59,812 bases of DNA from Saccharothrix luteola. GTDB taxonomy: Bacteria; Actinomycetota; Actinomycetes; Mycobacteriales; Pseudonocardiaceae. This document shows, in pieces, positions 7,971 to 15,356 of this stretch. Location of the stretch: NCBI RefSeq assembly GCF_020859565.1, contig NZ_JAJHUO010000015.1, forward strand, positions 191,230 through 251,041, written 5' to 3'. A model generated the notes under the pieces. The model was not told the origin of the DNA. It ran no database searches and saw nothing but the letters and a program-made list of their open reading frames with translations. The position numbers and the translations under genes were made by a program. Every line of letters starts with the position of its first letter. Within the stretch, counting starts at the first letter, position 1.

Positions 7971-8898
7971 CGGCCCACGTGGCCGGATCGGCGACGAGCA
8001 GCCGGGCCACGTCGGCCGGCGGCAGCGGCACGGCGACGTCGGACATCGTGCACAGCGCTCCGGCCGCCGCCAGGTGACCGGACCGGAGGCAGCGCGCAGG
8101 CGGGCCGCCTGCCAGGCGGCCCGCCAGGTAACCCGCGGCGAAGGCGTCGCCCGCGCCCACCGGTTCGACGACCTCCACGCGCAACGCGGGCTCGAACACC
8201 GGCTCCGCACCCACCGCCAGCACGGACGCGCCGGCCGCGCCCTGCTTGACGACCACCGAGCCGGGCTCGGGCAGCAGCTCGCGGACGGCGGCCGGCGTGG
8301 ACACGCCCCACAACGCCTCGGCCTCGTCGTCGCCGACCAGGACGAGGTCCGCCTTCGCGGCCAGCGAGCGCAGCACGTCCGGCCCCGACGGACCCCACAG
8401 GGCCGGCCGCCAGTTGACGTCGAACGACGTCGTCACGCCGGGGTGGTCCAGCAGGGCGTGCACCAGTGCCAGGCACGACGGCGAGAGCGCGGCGGTGATG
8501 CCGGTCAGGTGCACGTGCGACACCGCGCCCAGGTCCAGCCGATCGACCACCTCCGGCCCGAGCGCGGACGCCGCCGAGCCCGCCCGGTAGTAGCGCACGG
8601 CGCTGCCGGTCCGGCCCGCCTCCTTGATGTAGAGGCCCGTGGGCCGGGTCGGGTCGACCGCCACGTGCGAGACGTCCACCCCCGCCCGCGCCACGGACGC
8701 GACGACCGCCCGGCCGAACGGGTCGTCGCCCACCGCGCTCACCCAGCCGACGGGAACGCCGAGCGCGGCCAGGGCGCAGGCCACGTTGGACTCCGCGCCG
8801 CCCGTGCCCCGCGTCCAAGCGCGCACCTCCTCCGGAGGCCCCGCTTCGGCGGGGGTGAACACGGCCATCGTCTCTCCAACGCACAGCACCGCGACCAC
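7939..8898 (-). CDS. kdgK: 2-keto-3-deoxygluconate kinase (PfkB family)
   Basis: This 319-residue PfkB-type sugar kinase most likely phosphorylates 2-keto-3-deoxygluconate to KDPG, the product fed by KduD. It has the N-terminal GxGGAESNVA motif (RGTGGAESNVACALAALG) and the C-terminal ATP/catalytic signature PVGAGDAFAAGYLAG. The GTG at 8898 was chosen because GGAGGAG sits about 6 nt upstream; an in-frame TTG at 8928 would overlap the operator boxes. It diverges from the BNR_4 gene. No KDPG aldolase gene is in the window. The exact sugar is inferred from the neighbouring kduID. Confidence 0.87.
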   Translation of the reverse strand: MVAVLCVGETMAVFTPAEAGPPEEVRAWTRGTGGAESNVACALAALGVPVGWVSAVGDDPFGRAVVASVARAGVDVSHVAVDPTRPTGLYIKEAGRTGSAVRYYRAGSAASALGPEVVDRLDLGAVSHVHLTGITAALSPSCLALVHALLDHPGVTTSFDVNWRPALWGPSGPDVLRSLAAKADLVLVGDDEAEALWGVSTPAAVRELLPEPGSVVVKQGAAGASVLAVGAEPVFEPALRVEVVEPVGAGDAFAAGYLAGRLAGGPPARCLRSGHLAAAGALCTMSDVAVPLPPADVARLLVADPATWAAARVSAAGVR

Positions 8899-8927
8899 GT
8901 CGACTCCTCCGGTCTCAGACGCGAACA

Positions 8928-8975
8928 AAACGATCGTAAACGATCAAATAGTGCTTGACTCGACTTAAACGATCG
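8928..8975. promoter_or_regulatory. Triple AAACGATCR operator between kdgK and BNR_4 gene
   Basis: AAACGATCG (8928-8936), AAACGATCA (8938-8946) and AAACGATCG (8967-8975) lie in one orientation in the short divergent promoter. The middle copy runs into CGATCAAA, matching the boxes before the DUF2264 gene. The spacing and AT-rich context suggest an operator controlling both kdgK and the lyase-like gene. Confidence 0.6.
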
Positions 8976-9053
8976 CACATGCTCGTCCCGCAGTGGACCA
9001 CCGAGCACCGGACTCCACGCACGAGCTGACAAGCGACGACGAGAGGACCGGCC

Positions 9054-10397
9054 ATGGTGTCGGGCACCGGGCGAGCGATCGCACCGCGGGCGACCTTGGT
9101 GTCCGACACCCTGCTGGACCCGGCCGCCCTGTTCTTCGTGTCGTACGACGGCGTGGTCAACAACAACTCCTTCCAGCGCGACGCGATCGTCACCCACGCC
9201 GGTCACCAGTACGCGACCTGGTACACCGCCGGCCGCAACGCCGTCGTGGCACGCAGGCGGCTCGGCGGCGCGTGGGAGCAGGTCGTGCTGCCGCACCGGC
9301 TGAGCATCGACGACTCGCACAACGTGATCTCGCTCGGCATCTCCCCGCGGGACGGCACGCTGCACGTCGCGATGGACACCCACGACAACCGCGTCTTCTA
9401 CGTGAAGTCGATCCCCGGCCTCACCACGCAAGCACTCCGCTGGGACGCTTCGGCGTTCGGCGCGGTGCAGCGGACGCTCGACGGCGTCGACCTGGGCGAC
9501 CTGTCCTACCCCCAGTTCGTGGTGACCCCGGAAGGGGTTCTCCAGCTGAGCTACCGCACCGGCAGGTCGGGCAACGGCGTCAACGAGTTGGCCGAGTACG
9601 ACGACGGGACCTGGCGGCGGTTGGGCGCCTGGAGTTCGGCCACCGGCGAGTACACCGGGCCGAACGGCGTCGTGTCCACGAGGCGCAACATGTACCTGCA
9701 CGGGCTGGACTACGACCGCAGCGGACGCCTGCACGCCGCCTTCACCTGGCGCGAGGACGGCAGCGGCGTCCTCCACTCCCCCGGCGGCTTGGCCAACCAC
9801 GACACGGGTTACGTCCACAGCGACGACCGGGGCCGCACCTGGCGCAACGACGCGGGGACCGTCGTGGGCACGACCGGCGGGACGAGGGTGGCCGTCTCCT
9901 CCCCCGGCATCCTCGTCGACCGCCTCGGCCCCGACCACGCGCTCATGAACCAGGAGAGCCAGGCCGTCGACTCGACCGGCGCGCCGCACGTGGTGATCAG
10001 CTACGTGCCGGAGCGGTTCACCCCGTACGTCTCGGACTACGCGGCACAACGGGCACGGCACGCCCGCACCTTCCACCTCACCCGCTCGGGCGGCACGTGG
10101 ACCAAGCGCGAGGTCCCCGTGCCGCCGAACAGCACCCAGCGCACGAAACTGGTCCTCGACCACGCCGACAACGCCTACCTGGTGATGCCGCGCGGCCGGA
10201 TCGTGGCGGCGACGAAGGCCTCCGGGTGGACCGACTGGGCCGTGCTCTTCGACCGGCCGGCGATGAACGCGTTCGGCGAGGTCAACGTCGACCCGACGCG
10301 CGTCGCGGTCGACGGCGTCCTGTCCGTGCAGTACCAACAGGCCTCGTCGGGAACCACGCCGTCGCCGATCCGGGTCGCGGACTTCCGGTTGCCCTGA
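9054..10397 (+). CDS. BNR_4 beta-propeller protein, ulvan-lyase-like
   Basis: This 447-residue protein belongs to the BNR_4 beta-propeller group, which includes PL24/PL25 ulvan lyases; these cleave a 4-linked uronate by beta-elimination. DDSHN (His89) and MDTHDN (His110) are 21 residues apart, like the catalytic histidine pair I recall in PL24/PL25, and LSYPQF and LSYRTGRSG supply possible Tyr and Arg partners. There is no signal peptide, so it would act on imported oligosaccharides in the cytoplasm. The ATG has a GAGAGGA ribosome site. It shares its operator region with divergent kdgK. A lyase would yield exactly the unsaturated uronates that KduI uses. It could instead be a non-lyase BNR_4 protein, since the substrate is not shown by sequence. 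Confidence 0.75.
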   Translation: MVSGTGRAIAPRATLVSDTLLDPAALFFVSYDGVVNNNSFQRDAIVTHAGHQYATWYTAGRNAVVARRRLGGAWEQVVLPHRLSIDDSHNVISLGISPRDGTLHVAMDTHDNRVFYVKSIPGLTTQALRWDASAFGAVQRTLDGVDLGDLSYPQFVVTPEGVLQLSYRTGRSGNGVNELAEYDDGTWRRLGAWSSATGEYTGPNGVVSTRRNMYLHGLDYDRSGRLHAAFTWREDGSGVLHSPGGLANHDTGYVHSDDRGRTWRNDAGTVVGTTGGTRVAVSSPGILVDRLGPDHALMNQESQAVDSTGAPHVVISYVPERFTPYVSDYAAQRARHARTFHLTRSGGTWTKREVPVPPNSTQRTKLVLDHADNAYLVMPRGRIVAATKASGWTDWAVLFDRPAMNAFGEVNVDPTRVAVDGVLSVQYQQASSGTTPSPIRVADFRLP

Positions 10398-10427
10398 CCG
10401 GGTTCCCGCGTCGACGGGAACCCGGTC
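10396..10427. terminator. Bidirectional terminator hairpin
   Basis: GACCGGGTTCCCG (10396-10408) pairs perfectly with CGGGAACCCGGTC (10415-10427) across a 6-nt loop. It overlaps the BNR_4 stop codon and lies 6 nt from the convergent GH5 stop, so it can end transcription from both sides. Confidence 0.8.
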
Positions 10428-10433
10428 ACCCCC

Positions 10434-11846
10434 TCAGCTGCGCCGCCACACCTGGTTGGGCTTGCCGTTGCAGTGCCAGAACCCGACCGCGCTGCCGTTC
10501 GCGGTGGCCTCACCGGTGACGTCGAGGCACAGGCCGGACTGGTTGTTGGTCACCGTGCCGTTCGCCTGGAGGGTCCACTTCTGGTTCGCGCCGCCGTGGC
10601 AGTCCCAGATGATCAGCCGGGCTTCGGTGCCGCCACCGCCTTCGGCGTCGAGGCACTTGGCGCCGTAGACGCGCAGCTCCTGGGCGGCGGTGTGGGCCCA
10701 CTGCTGGTTCGCGCCACCGTTGCAGTCCCAGAGCGCGGGTGCGGTGCCGTTGGTCCGGCTCGCGCCCGGGACGTCGAGGCACCGGTTGGACCCGGCCCCG
10801 CGCAGGACGCCGTTGGTCGGCGTCGTGGCACCGCCGCCCCACGCCCACCGCAGCCGGTCGGCCCCGCTGGGGTTGGTGACGTTCAGGGTGAGGTCGGCGC
10901 CGCTGCCACTCAGGGTCGTCAACGAGTAGCTGTCACCGGTGCGCAGGCCCGGCCAGTACACCGAACCCATGCGCAGCGAGCGCAGGGTGTCGGTCGCGGC
11001 CTGGATGTAGGCGACCTCGTAGGAGCCGTTGACCGGGCCGTTGTAGTTCAGGCCCGAGGTCATCTCGGCGCCGAACTCGTCCAGGACGGTGCGCGAGGCG
11101 CAGGTGCCGATGCGCGCCCGCAGGTCGTCGGCCCACTGCTGCGGGCTGGTCCAGTCCTTGTGCCAGAAACCGTACTGGTGCAGCGCGAGGTAGGTGCCGT
11201 CGAGCCGGCTGTCCGCGCACACCGGCTTGACGTCCTCGCTGTAGCCCGTGCCGCCGATGAACACGCGGCCGCGCGGCACGGACGGCCGGGCGGTCAACCA
11301 GGCCGCGGCGACGTCGCGCCACTCCTGGCTGCTGTAGCCGAACGGCTCGTTCATCGGCTCGAAGTACACCGCGGCGTTGGCCGCGTACTTCGTGGTGATC
11401 CGGTTCCACATGGTGTCGAACGCGGCGGTGTCGTCGATGCGGCCGTCCTTGGCCGTCGAGGACTCCCAGTAGCCCAGGACGACCTTGAACCCCTTGGCCG
11501 CGGCGGCGTCGATCGCACCGGTGTAGGAGTCCCAGAACGGGCCGTTGACGGTGGCCGGGTTCACCGGCAGGCGCACGGTGTTGGCGCCGAGCTCGGCCTG
11601 GAACTGCCCGATGACCGCCGTCGCCTTGGCGTGGGTGGTGGCGTAGCTGTCCGACTTGGACAACCCCGAGGGCACGACCTCGTCGGCGGCGTAGTTGTCG
11701 CGCGGGTCGGCCCAGTTCACCCCCTTGAACTGGCTGGTGTCCGCGCCGGCGGGCGAGGCGGTCGCGGTCAGCAGGCCGGCCACGCCCAAGGCGCAGCCGA
11801 CCGCCGCCGCGACGCGGGAGAAGCGTCGGGTGGGCGAAGAGTTCAT
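10434..11846 (-). CDS. Secreted GH5-type glycosidase with ricin B lectin domain
   Basis: This 470-residue secreted enzyme has a signal peptide (residues 1-35, ending SPAGA), a GH5-like (beta/alpha)8 catalytic domain to about residue 310 and a C-terminal ricin-type beta-trefoil from about 345. The acid/base is probably Glu167 (FEPMNEPFG) and the nucleophile Glu257 (VLDEFGAE). Three QxW-type repeats, NQQW, NQKW and NQVW, mark the lectin. The ATG has GGAG 7 nt upstream. A perfect TGTTTGCGCAAACA operator lies 54 nt before the start, linking it to the LacI/ABC/GH35 locus. The GH5 subfamily is not clear, so the substrate (a beta-glucan, mannan or galactan) is open. Confidence 0.85.
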   Translation of the reverse strand: MNSSPTRRFSRVAAAVGCALGVAGLLTATASPAGADTSQFKGVNWADPRDNYAADEVVPSGLSKSDSYATTHAKATAVIGQFQAELGANTVRLPVNPATVNGPFWDSYTGAIDAAAAKGFKVVLGYWESSTAKDGRIDDTAAFDTMWNRITTKYAANAAVYFEPMNEPFGYSSQEWRDVAAAWLTARPSVPRGRVFIGGTGYSEDVKPVCADSRLDGTYLALHQYGFWHKDWTSPQQWADDLRARIGTCASRTVLDEFGAEMTSGLNYNGPVNGSYEVAYIQAATDTLRSLRMGSVYWPGLRTGDSYSLTTLSGSGADLTLNVTNPSGADRLRWAWGGGATTPTNGVLRGAGSNRCLDVPGASRTNGTAPALWDCNGGANQQWAHTAAQELRVYGAKCLDAEGGGGTEARLIIWDCHGGANQKWTLQANGTVTNNQSGLCLDVTGEATANGSAVGFWHCNGKPNQVWRRS

Positions 11847-11899
11847 CGTTGATCTCCTCAGGAGTGGTGCCCAGTGGAGGGGACCTTGCGGAACACGTC

Positions 11900-11915
11900 A
11901 TGTTTGCGCAAACAT
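11900..11915. promoter_or_regulatory. LacI-type operator before GH5 gene
   Basis: ATGTTTGCGCAAACAT is a perfect 16-bp palindrome with the central CG step typical of LacI-family operators. It lies 54 nt upstream of the GH5 start. The same box occurs at 12048 and 17121. Confidence 0.85.
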
Positions 11916-12047
11916 GACCGGCGGCCGCGCCAGTGTGTGACCCGGGCGACAGCCTGTCAAGGGGAGTCGGTCGGGAAACCCTCACCCGGCCCCGAGCCGC
12001 CCGCCCCCTGGACAGGCCCGAGTCGACGAGCTAGCGTCGGCCGCCAA

Positions 12048-12063
12048 ATGTTTGCGTAAACAT
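12048..12063. promoter_or_regulatory. LacI-type operator before ABC importer operon
   Basis: ATGTTTGCGTAAACAT differs from the perfect palindrome at 11900 by one base and lies 27 nt upstream of the first permease start, where bound repressor would block transcription. Confidence 0.85.
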
Positions 12064-12089
12064 CTTCGCCGTGGTCAACAGGAGAGACG

Positions 12090-13028
12090 ATGACGTCCAT
12101 CTCGGCGCCGGTCGAGGAGCCACCGGCACGTCCGGCCCGGCCGGCGCGCAACGTCGGCCGCCTGCGCGTCGACCGGAGGGGTTGGCTGTTCGTCGCGCCG
12201 TTCCTGGCCGTGTTCGCGCTGGTGTTCCTGGCGCCGATCGTCTACGCGGTGTGGTTGAGCCTGTTCCGCGAGCAGGTGTTCTTCGGCGGCACGGAGTTCG
12301 TGGGGCTGGAGAACTACGCGGCGGTGCTCGGGGACGGGAAGTTCTGGGAGTCGTTCCTGCGGGTGCTGCTGTTCCTGGTCGTCCAGGTGCCGATCATGCT
12401 GGGGTTGGCGCTGGTCGCGGCGTTGGCGATCGACAGCGCCCGGCTGCACGCGGCGGGGTTCTTCCGGATCGTGGTGTTCCTGCCCTACGCGGTGCCCGCG
12501 GTGGTGGCGACGCTGATGTGGGGCTTCATCTACGGCGACAGCTTCGGCCTCGTCGCGGACCTGAACGGGTTGCTGGGTGACAAGGTCCTCGCGCCGCTGT
12601 CCGGCGACTGGGTCCTGCTGTCGATCGGCAACATCGTGACGTGGGAGTTCGTCGGCTACAACATGCTGATCCTCTACTCGGCGCTCAAGGTCGTGCCGCA
12701 CGACCTGTACGAGGCCGCGGCCATCGACGGGGCCGGCACGTTCCGGACGATCGCGAGCGTGAAGCTCCCGGCGATCCGGGGCGCGGTGATGATCGCGACG
12801 ATCTTCTCGATCATCGGCAGCTTCCAGCTGTTCAACGAGCCGAACATCCTGCGGGCGTTGGCGCCCAACGCGATCAGCACCTTCTACACGCCGAACATGT
12901 ACGCCTACACGTTGTCCTTCGGCGGTCAGCAGTACAACTACTCGGCCACGGTGGCGATCGTCATGGGCGTCATCACCGCGATCATCGCCTACGTCGTGCA
13001 GCTGCGCGGCTCCCGGAAGGGTGCGTGA
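12090..13028 (+). CDS. Sugar ABC transporter permease (MalF-type)
   Basis: This 312-residue integral membrane subunit belongs to the binding-protein-dependent carbohydrate importers. The first membrane helix (LFVAPFLAVFALVFLAPIVYAV) and several more are visible. The cytoplasmic EAA loop YEAAAIDGAGTFRTIASVKLP, which contacts the ATPase, is near residue 210. GGAGAG precedes the ATG. Its stop overlaps the GTG of the next permease. No ATPase gene is in the operon; a shared MsiK-type ATPase encoded elsewhere, as known in actinomycetes, probably powers it. Confidence 0.94.
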   Translation: MTSISAPVEEPPARPARPARNVGRLRVDRRGWLFVAPFLAVFALVFLAPIVYAVWLSLFREQVFFGGTEFVGLENYAAVLGDGKFWESFLRVLLFLVVQVPIMLGLALVAALAIDSARLHAAGFFRIVVFLPYAVPAVVATLMWGFIYGDSFGLVADLNGLLGDKVLAPLSGDWVLLSIGNIVTWEFVGYNMLILYSALKVVPHDLYEAAAIDGAGTFRTIASVKLPAIRGAVMIATIFSIIGSFQLFNEPNILRALAPNAISTFYTPNMYAYTLSFGGQQYNYSATVAIVMGVITAIIAYVVQLRGSRKGA

Positions 13029-13894
13029 GGACCGTGGCACTGTCCCCTCTCCGGCCCCGCAAGTCCCGCCTGCTGACCACCGTCATGGCGGTGTACCTGG
13101 TCTACACCCTCGTGCCGCTGGCGTGGCTGCTGATCAGCGCCACCAAGACCCAGCAGGACCTGCTGTCCACGTCGGGCCTGGCGTTCGGCGGCACGTTCGC
13201 GCTGTTCGACAACATCGGACAGACGTTCACCCACGACAACGGGATCTTCCTGCGCTGGCTGGGCAACACGCTGCTCTACGTCGTCGTGGGCGCGGGCGGC
13301 GCGACCGCGTTGGCCACCGCGGCCGGCTACGGGCTGGCCAAGTACCGCTTCCGCGGCCGACGCGCCGTGTTCGCCGTGCTGCTCGGCGCGATCGCGATCC
13401 CCGGCACCGCGCTGGCGGTGCCGACGTTCCTGATGTTCAGCAACCTGGGCCTGACCAACACGCCGTGGGCCATCATCATCCCGTCGCTGGTCAGCCCGTT
13501 CGGCCTGTACCTGGTGTGGACCTACACCACCGAGGCCGTGCCCGACGAGCTGCTGGAGGCCGCCCGCATCGACGGCGCGGGCGAGCTGCGGATCTTCTTC
13601 ACCGTCACGCTGCGCCTGCTCGCCCCCGGGGTGGTGACGGTGGCGCTGTTCGCGGTGGTGTCGACGTGGAACAACTACTTCTTGCCGCTGATCATGCTCA
13701 GCAAACCCGAGTGGTACCCGCTCACGGTGGGCCTCAACCAGTGGAGCGCGCAGGCCTCCGGTGTCGGCGCGCAGCCGATCTACCACCTCGTGATCACCGG
13801 CTCGGTCATCACCATCGTCCCGCTCGTCATCGCTTTCCTGCTGCTCCAACGCTTCTGGCAGTCAGGCCTGACCGCGGGCAGCGTCAAGCAGTAA
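13025..13894 (+). CDS. Sugar ABC transporter permease (MalG-type)
   Basis: This 289-residue second permease has six predicted membrane segments and the EAA loop LLEAARIDGAGELRIFFTVTLRLL near residue 180. The GTG at 13025 overlaps the upstream TGA as GTGA, with GGAAGG 5 nt before it, so the two permeases are translationally coupled. A later GTG at 13034 is possible. It pairs with the MalF-type subunit to form the importer channel. Confidence 0.93.
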   Translation: MRTVALSPLRPRKSRLLTTVMAVYLVYTLVPLAWLLISATKTQQDLLSTSGLAFGGTFALFDNIGQTFTHDNGIFLRWLGNTLLYVVVGAGGATALATAAGYGLAKYRFRGRRAVFAVLLGAIAIPGTALAVPTFLMFSNLGLTNTPWAIIIPSLVSPFGLYLVWTYTTEAVPDELLEAARIDGAGELRIFFTVTLRLLAPGVVTVALFAVVSTWNNYFLPLIMLSKPEWYPLTVGLNQWSAQASGVGAQPIYHLVITGSVITIVPLVIAFLLLQRFWQSGLTAGSVKQ

Positions 13895-13927
13895 CCCTCT
13901 CCCACCGCCGCGAAAGGACCCCCAACC

Positions 13928-15274
13928 ATGTCACCCACCAGGCGCAGCCGGGTGGCCATAGTCCTGGCCACCGCCCTCGCCACCGCGCTCACCGCCTGCT
14001 CCTCCGGCGGCGACGGCGGCGGCACGACGCCGGGCGGCGCGACCGGCACCCAGGACGCGGTCGACGCCGCCCTGCGCGACGGCGGCGAGATCACCTACTG
14101 GAGCTGGACCCCGTCCGCCAAGGCGCAGGTCGAGGCGTTCCAGAAGGAATTCCCCAACGTCAAGGTCAACTACGTCAACGCGGGCACCGGCAACGACCAC
14201 TACACCAAGCTCCAGAACGCCATCAAGGCAGGCTCCGGCGCGCCCGACGTCGCCCAGGTCGAGTACCAGGCACTCCCCCAGTTCGCGCTGACCGGTTCGC
14301 TGGTCGACCTCGGCCAGTACGGCTTCCAGGCGTTCGAGGGCGACTACACCCCATCGACGTGGAACTCGGTCAAGGTCGGCGGCGGCCTGTTCGGCCTGCC
14401 CCAGGACTCCGGCCCCATGGCCCTGTTCTACAACAAGGCGCTCTTCGACCAGCACGGCATCACCGTCCCCAAGACCTGGGACGAGTACGTCGAAGCGGCC
14501 AGGAAGCTGCACGCCGCCGACCCGACCAAGTACATCACCAACGACACCGGTGACGCGGGCTTCGCGACCAGCATGATCTGGCAGGCGGGCGGCAAGCCGT
14601 TCACCACCGACGGCAAGTCCGTGAAGATCGACCTCCAGGACGAGGGCGCGAAGAAGTGGACCTCCGCGTGGGACCACCTCGTCGAGGAGAAGCTCGTCTC
14701 CTCGATCCCCGGCTGGACCGACGCCTGGTACAAGGCGCTGGGTGACGGCACGATCGCCACGCTGCCGACCGGCGCGTGGATGCCGGGCGTGATGGAGTCC
14801 TCGGTGCCGGGCGGCGCCGGCAAGTGGGCCGTAGCCCCGATGCCGACCTACGACGGCGGCAAGCCGGTGACCGCGGAGAACGGCGGCAGCACGCAGTCGG
14901 TGCTCAAGCAGAGCGCCAAGCCCGCGCTCGCGGCGGCCTTCGTGCGCTGGCTCAACAACGGCAACGGGATCAAGCCGTTCCTGGCCAGCGGCGGCTTCCC
15001 CGCCACGAAGGCCGACCTCGACTCCACCGCCTTCAAGGACAAGGCCTCGCCCTACTTCGGCGGGCAGCAGATCAACCAGGTCCTGACCGCCGCCGCCGGC
15101 CAGGTCGTGCCGGGCTGGAGCTACCTGCCCTACCAGCTCTACGCCAACACCGTCTTCAACGACACCGTCGGCAAGTCCTACACCCAGGCCACCGGCCTGG
15201 ACCCGGGCCTCACCGACTGGCAGAAGGCGCTCGTCGACTACGGCAACCAGCAGGGCTTCACCGTCAACGGCTGA
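13928..15274 (+). CDS. Sugar-binding lipoprotein of the ABC importer
   Basis: This 448-residue extracellular family-1 solute-binding protein has a basic N-terminus, a hydrophobic segment and a lipobox ending at Cys24 (ALTAC), followed by a flexible Gly/Ser-rich stretch. The body has the usual two-lobe pattern (EITYWSWTP, GLFGLPQDSGPMALFYNK, PTGAWMPGVM). It follows the permeases by 33 nt with a GAAAGGA ribosome site. It should deliver the oligosaccharide whose breakdown is completed by the GH35 enzyme downstream. Confidence 0.94.
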   Translation: MSPTRRSRVAIVLATALATALTACSSGGDGGGTTPGGATGTQDAVDAALRDGGEITYWSWTPSAKAQVEAFQKEFPNVKVNYVNAGTGNDHYTKLQNAIKAGSGAPDVAQVEYQALPQFALTGSLVDLGQYGFQAFEGDYTPSTWNSVKVGGGLFGLPQDSGPMALFYNKALFDQHGITVPKTWDEYVEAARKLHAADPTKYITNDTGDAGFATSMIWQAGGKPFTTDGKSVKIDLQDEGAKKWTSAWDHLVEEKLVSSIPGWTDAWYKALGDGTIATLPTGAWMPGVMESSVPGGAGKWAVAPMPTYDGGKPVTAENGGSTQSVLKQSAKPALAAAFVRWLNNGNGIKPFLASGGFPATKADLDSTAFKDKASPYFGGQQINQVLTAAAGQVVPGWSYLPYQLYANTVFNDTVGKSYTQATGLDPGLTDWQKALVDYGNQQGFTVNG

Positions 15275-15280
15275 CTCGAC

Positions 15281-15311
15281 GGCGGGACGGCCCACGACCG
15301 GCCGTCCCGCC
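15281..15311 (+). terminator. Intercistronic hairpin after the binding-protein gene
   Basis: GGCGGGACGGCC (15281-15292) pairs perfectly with GGCCGTCCCGCC (15300-15311) across a 7-nt loop, just after the binding-protein stop and before the GH35 gene. It could be a partial terminator or an mRNA-stabilising stem that raises binding-protein output over GH35. Confidence 0.7.
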
Positions 15312-15356
15312 CACCGCGCACACCCGCGCCACACCCGGAAGGAACACCCGATCCCC

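Noticed and set aside
7826..8884. An alternative frame overlapping kdgK with a natural-looking last few residues
   Set aside because: Only the duplicated 3' block looks natural; the rest is a shadow of kdgK.
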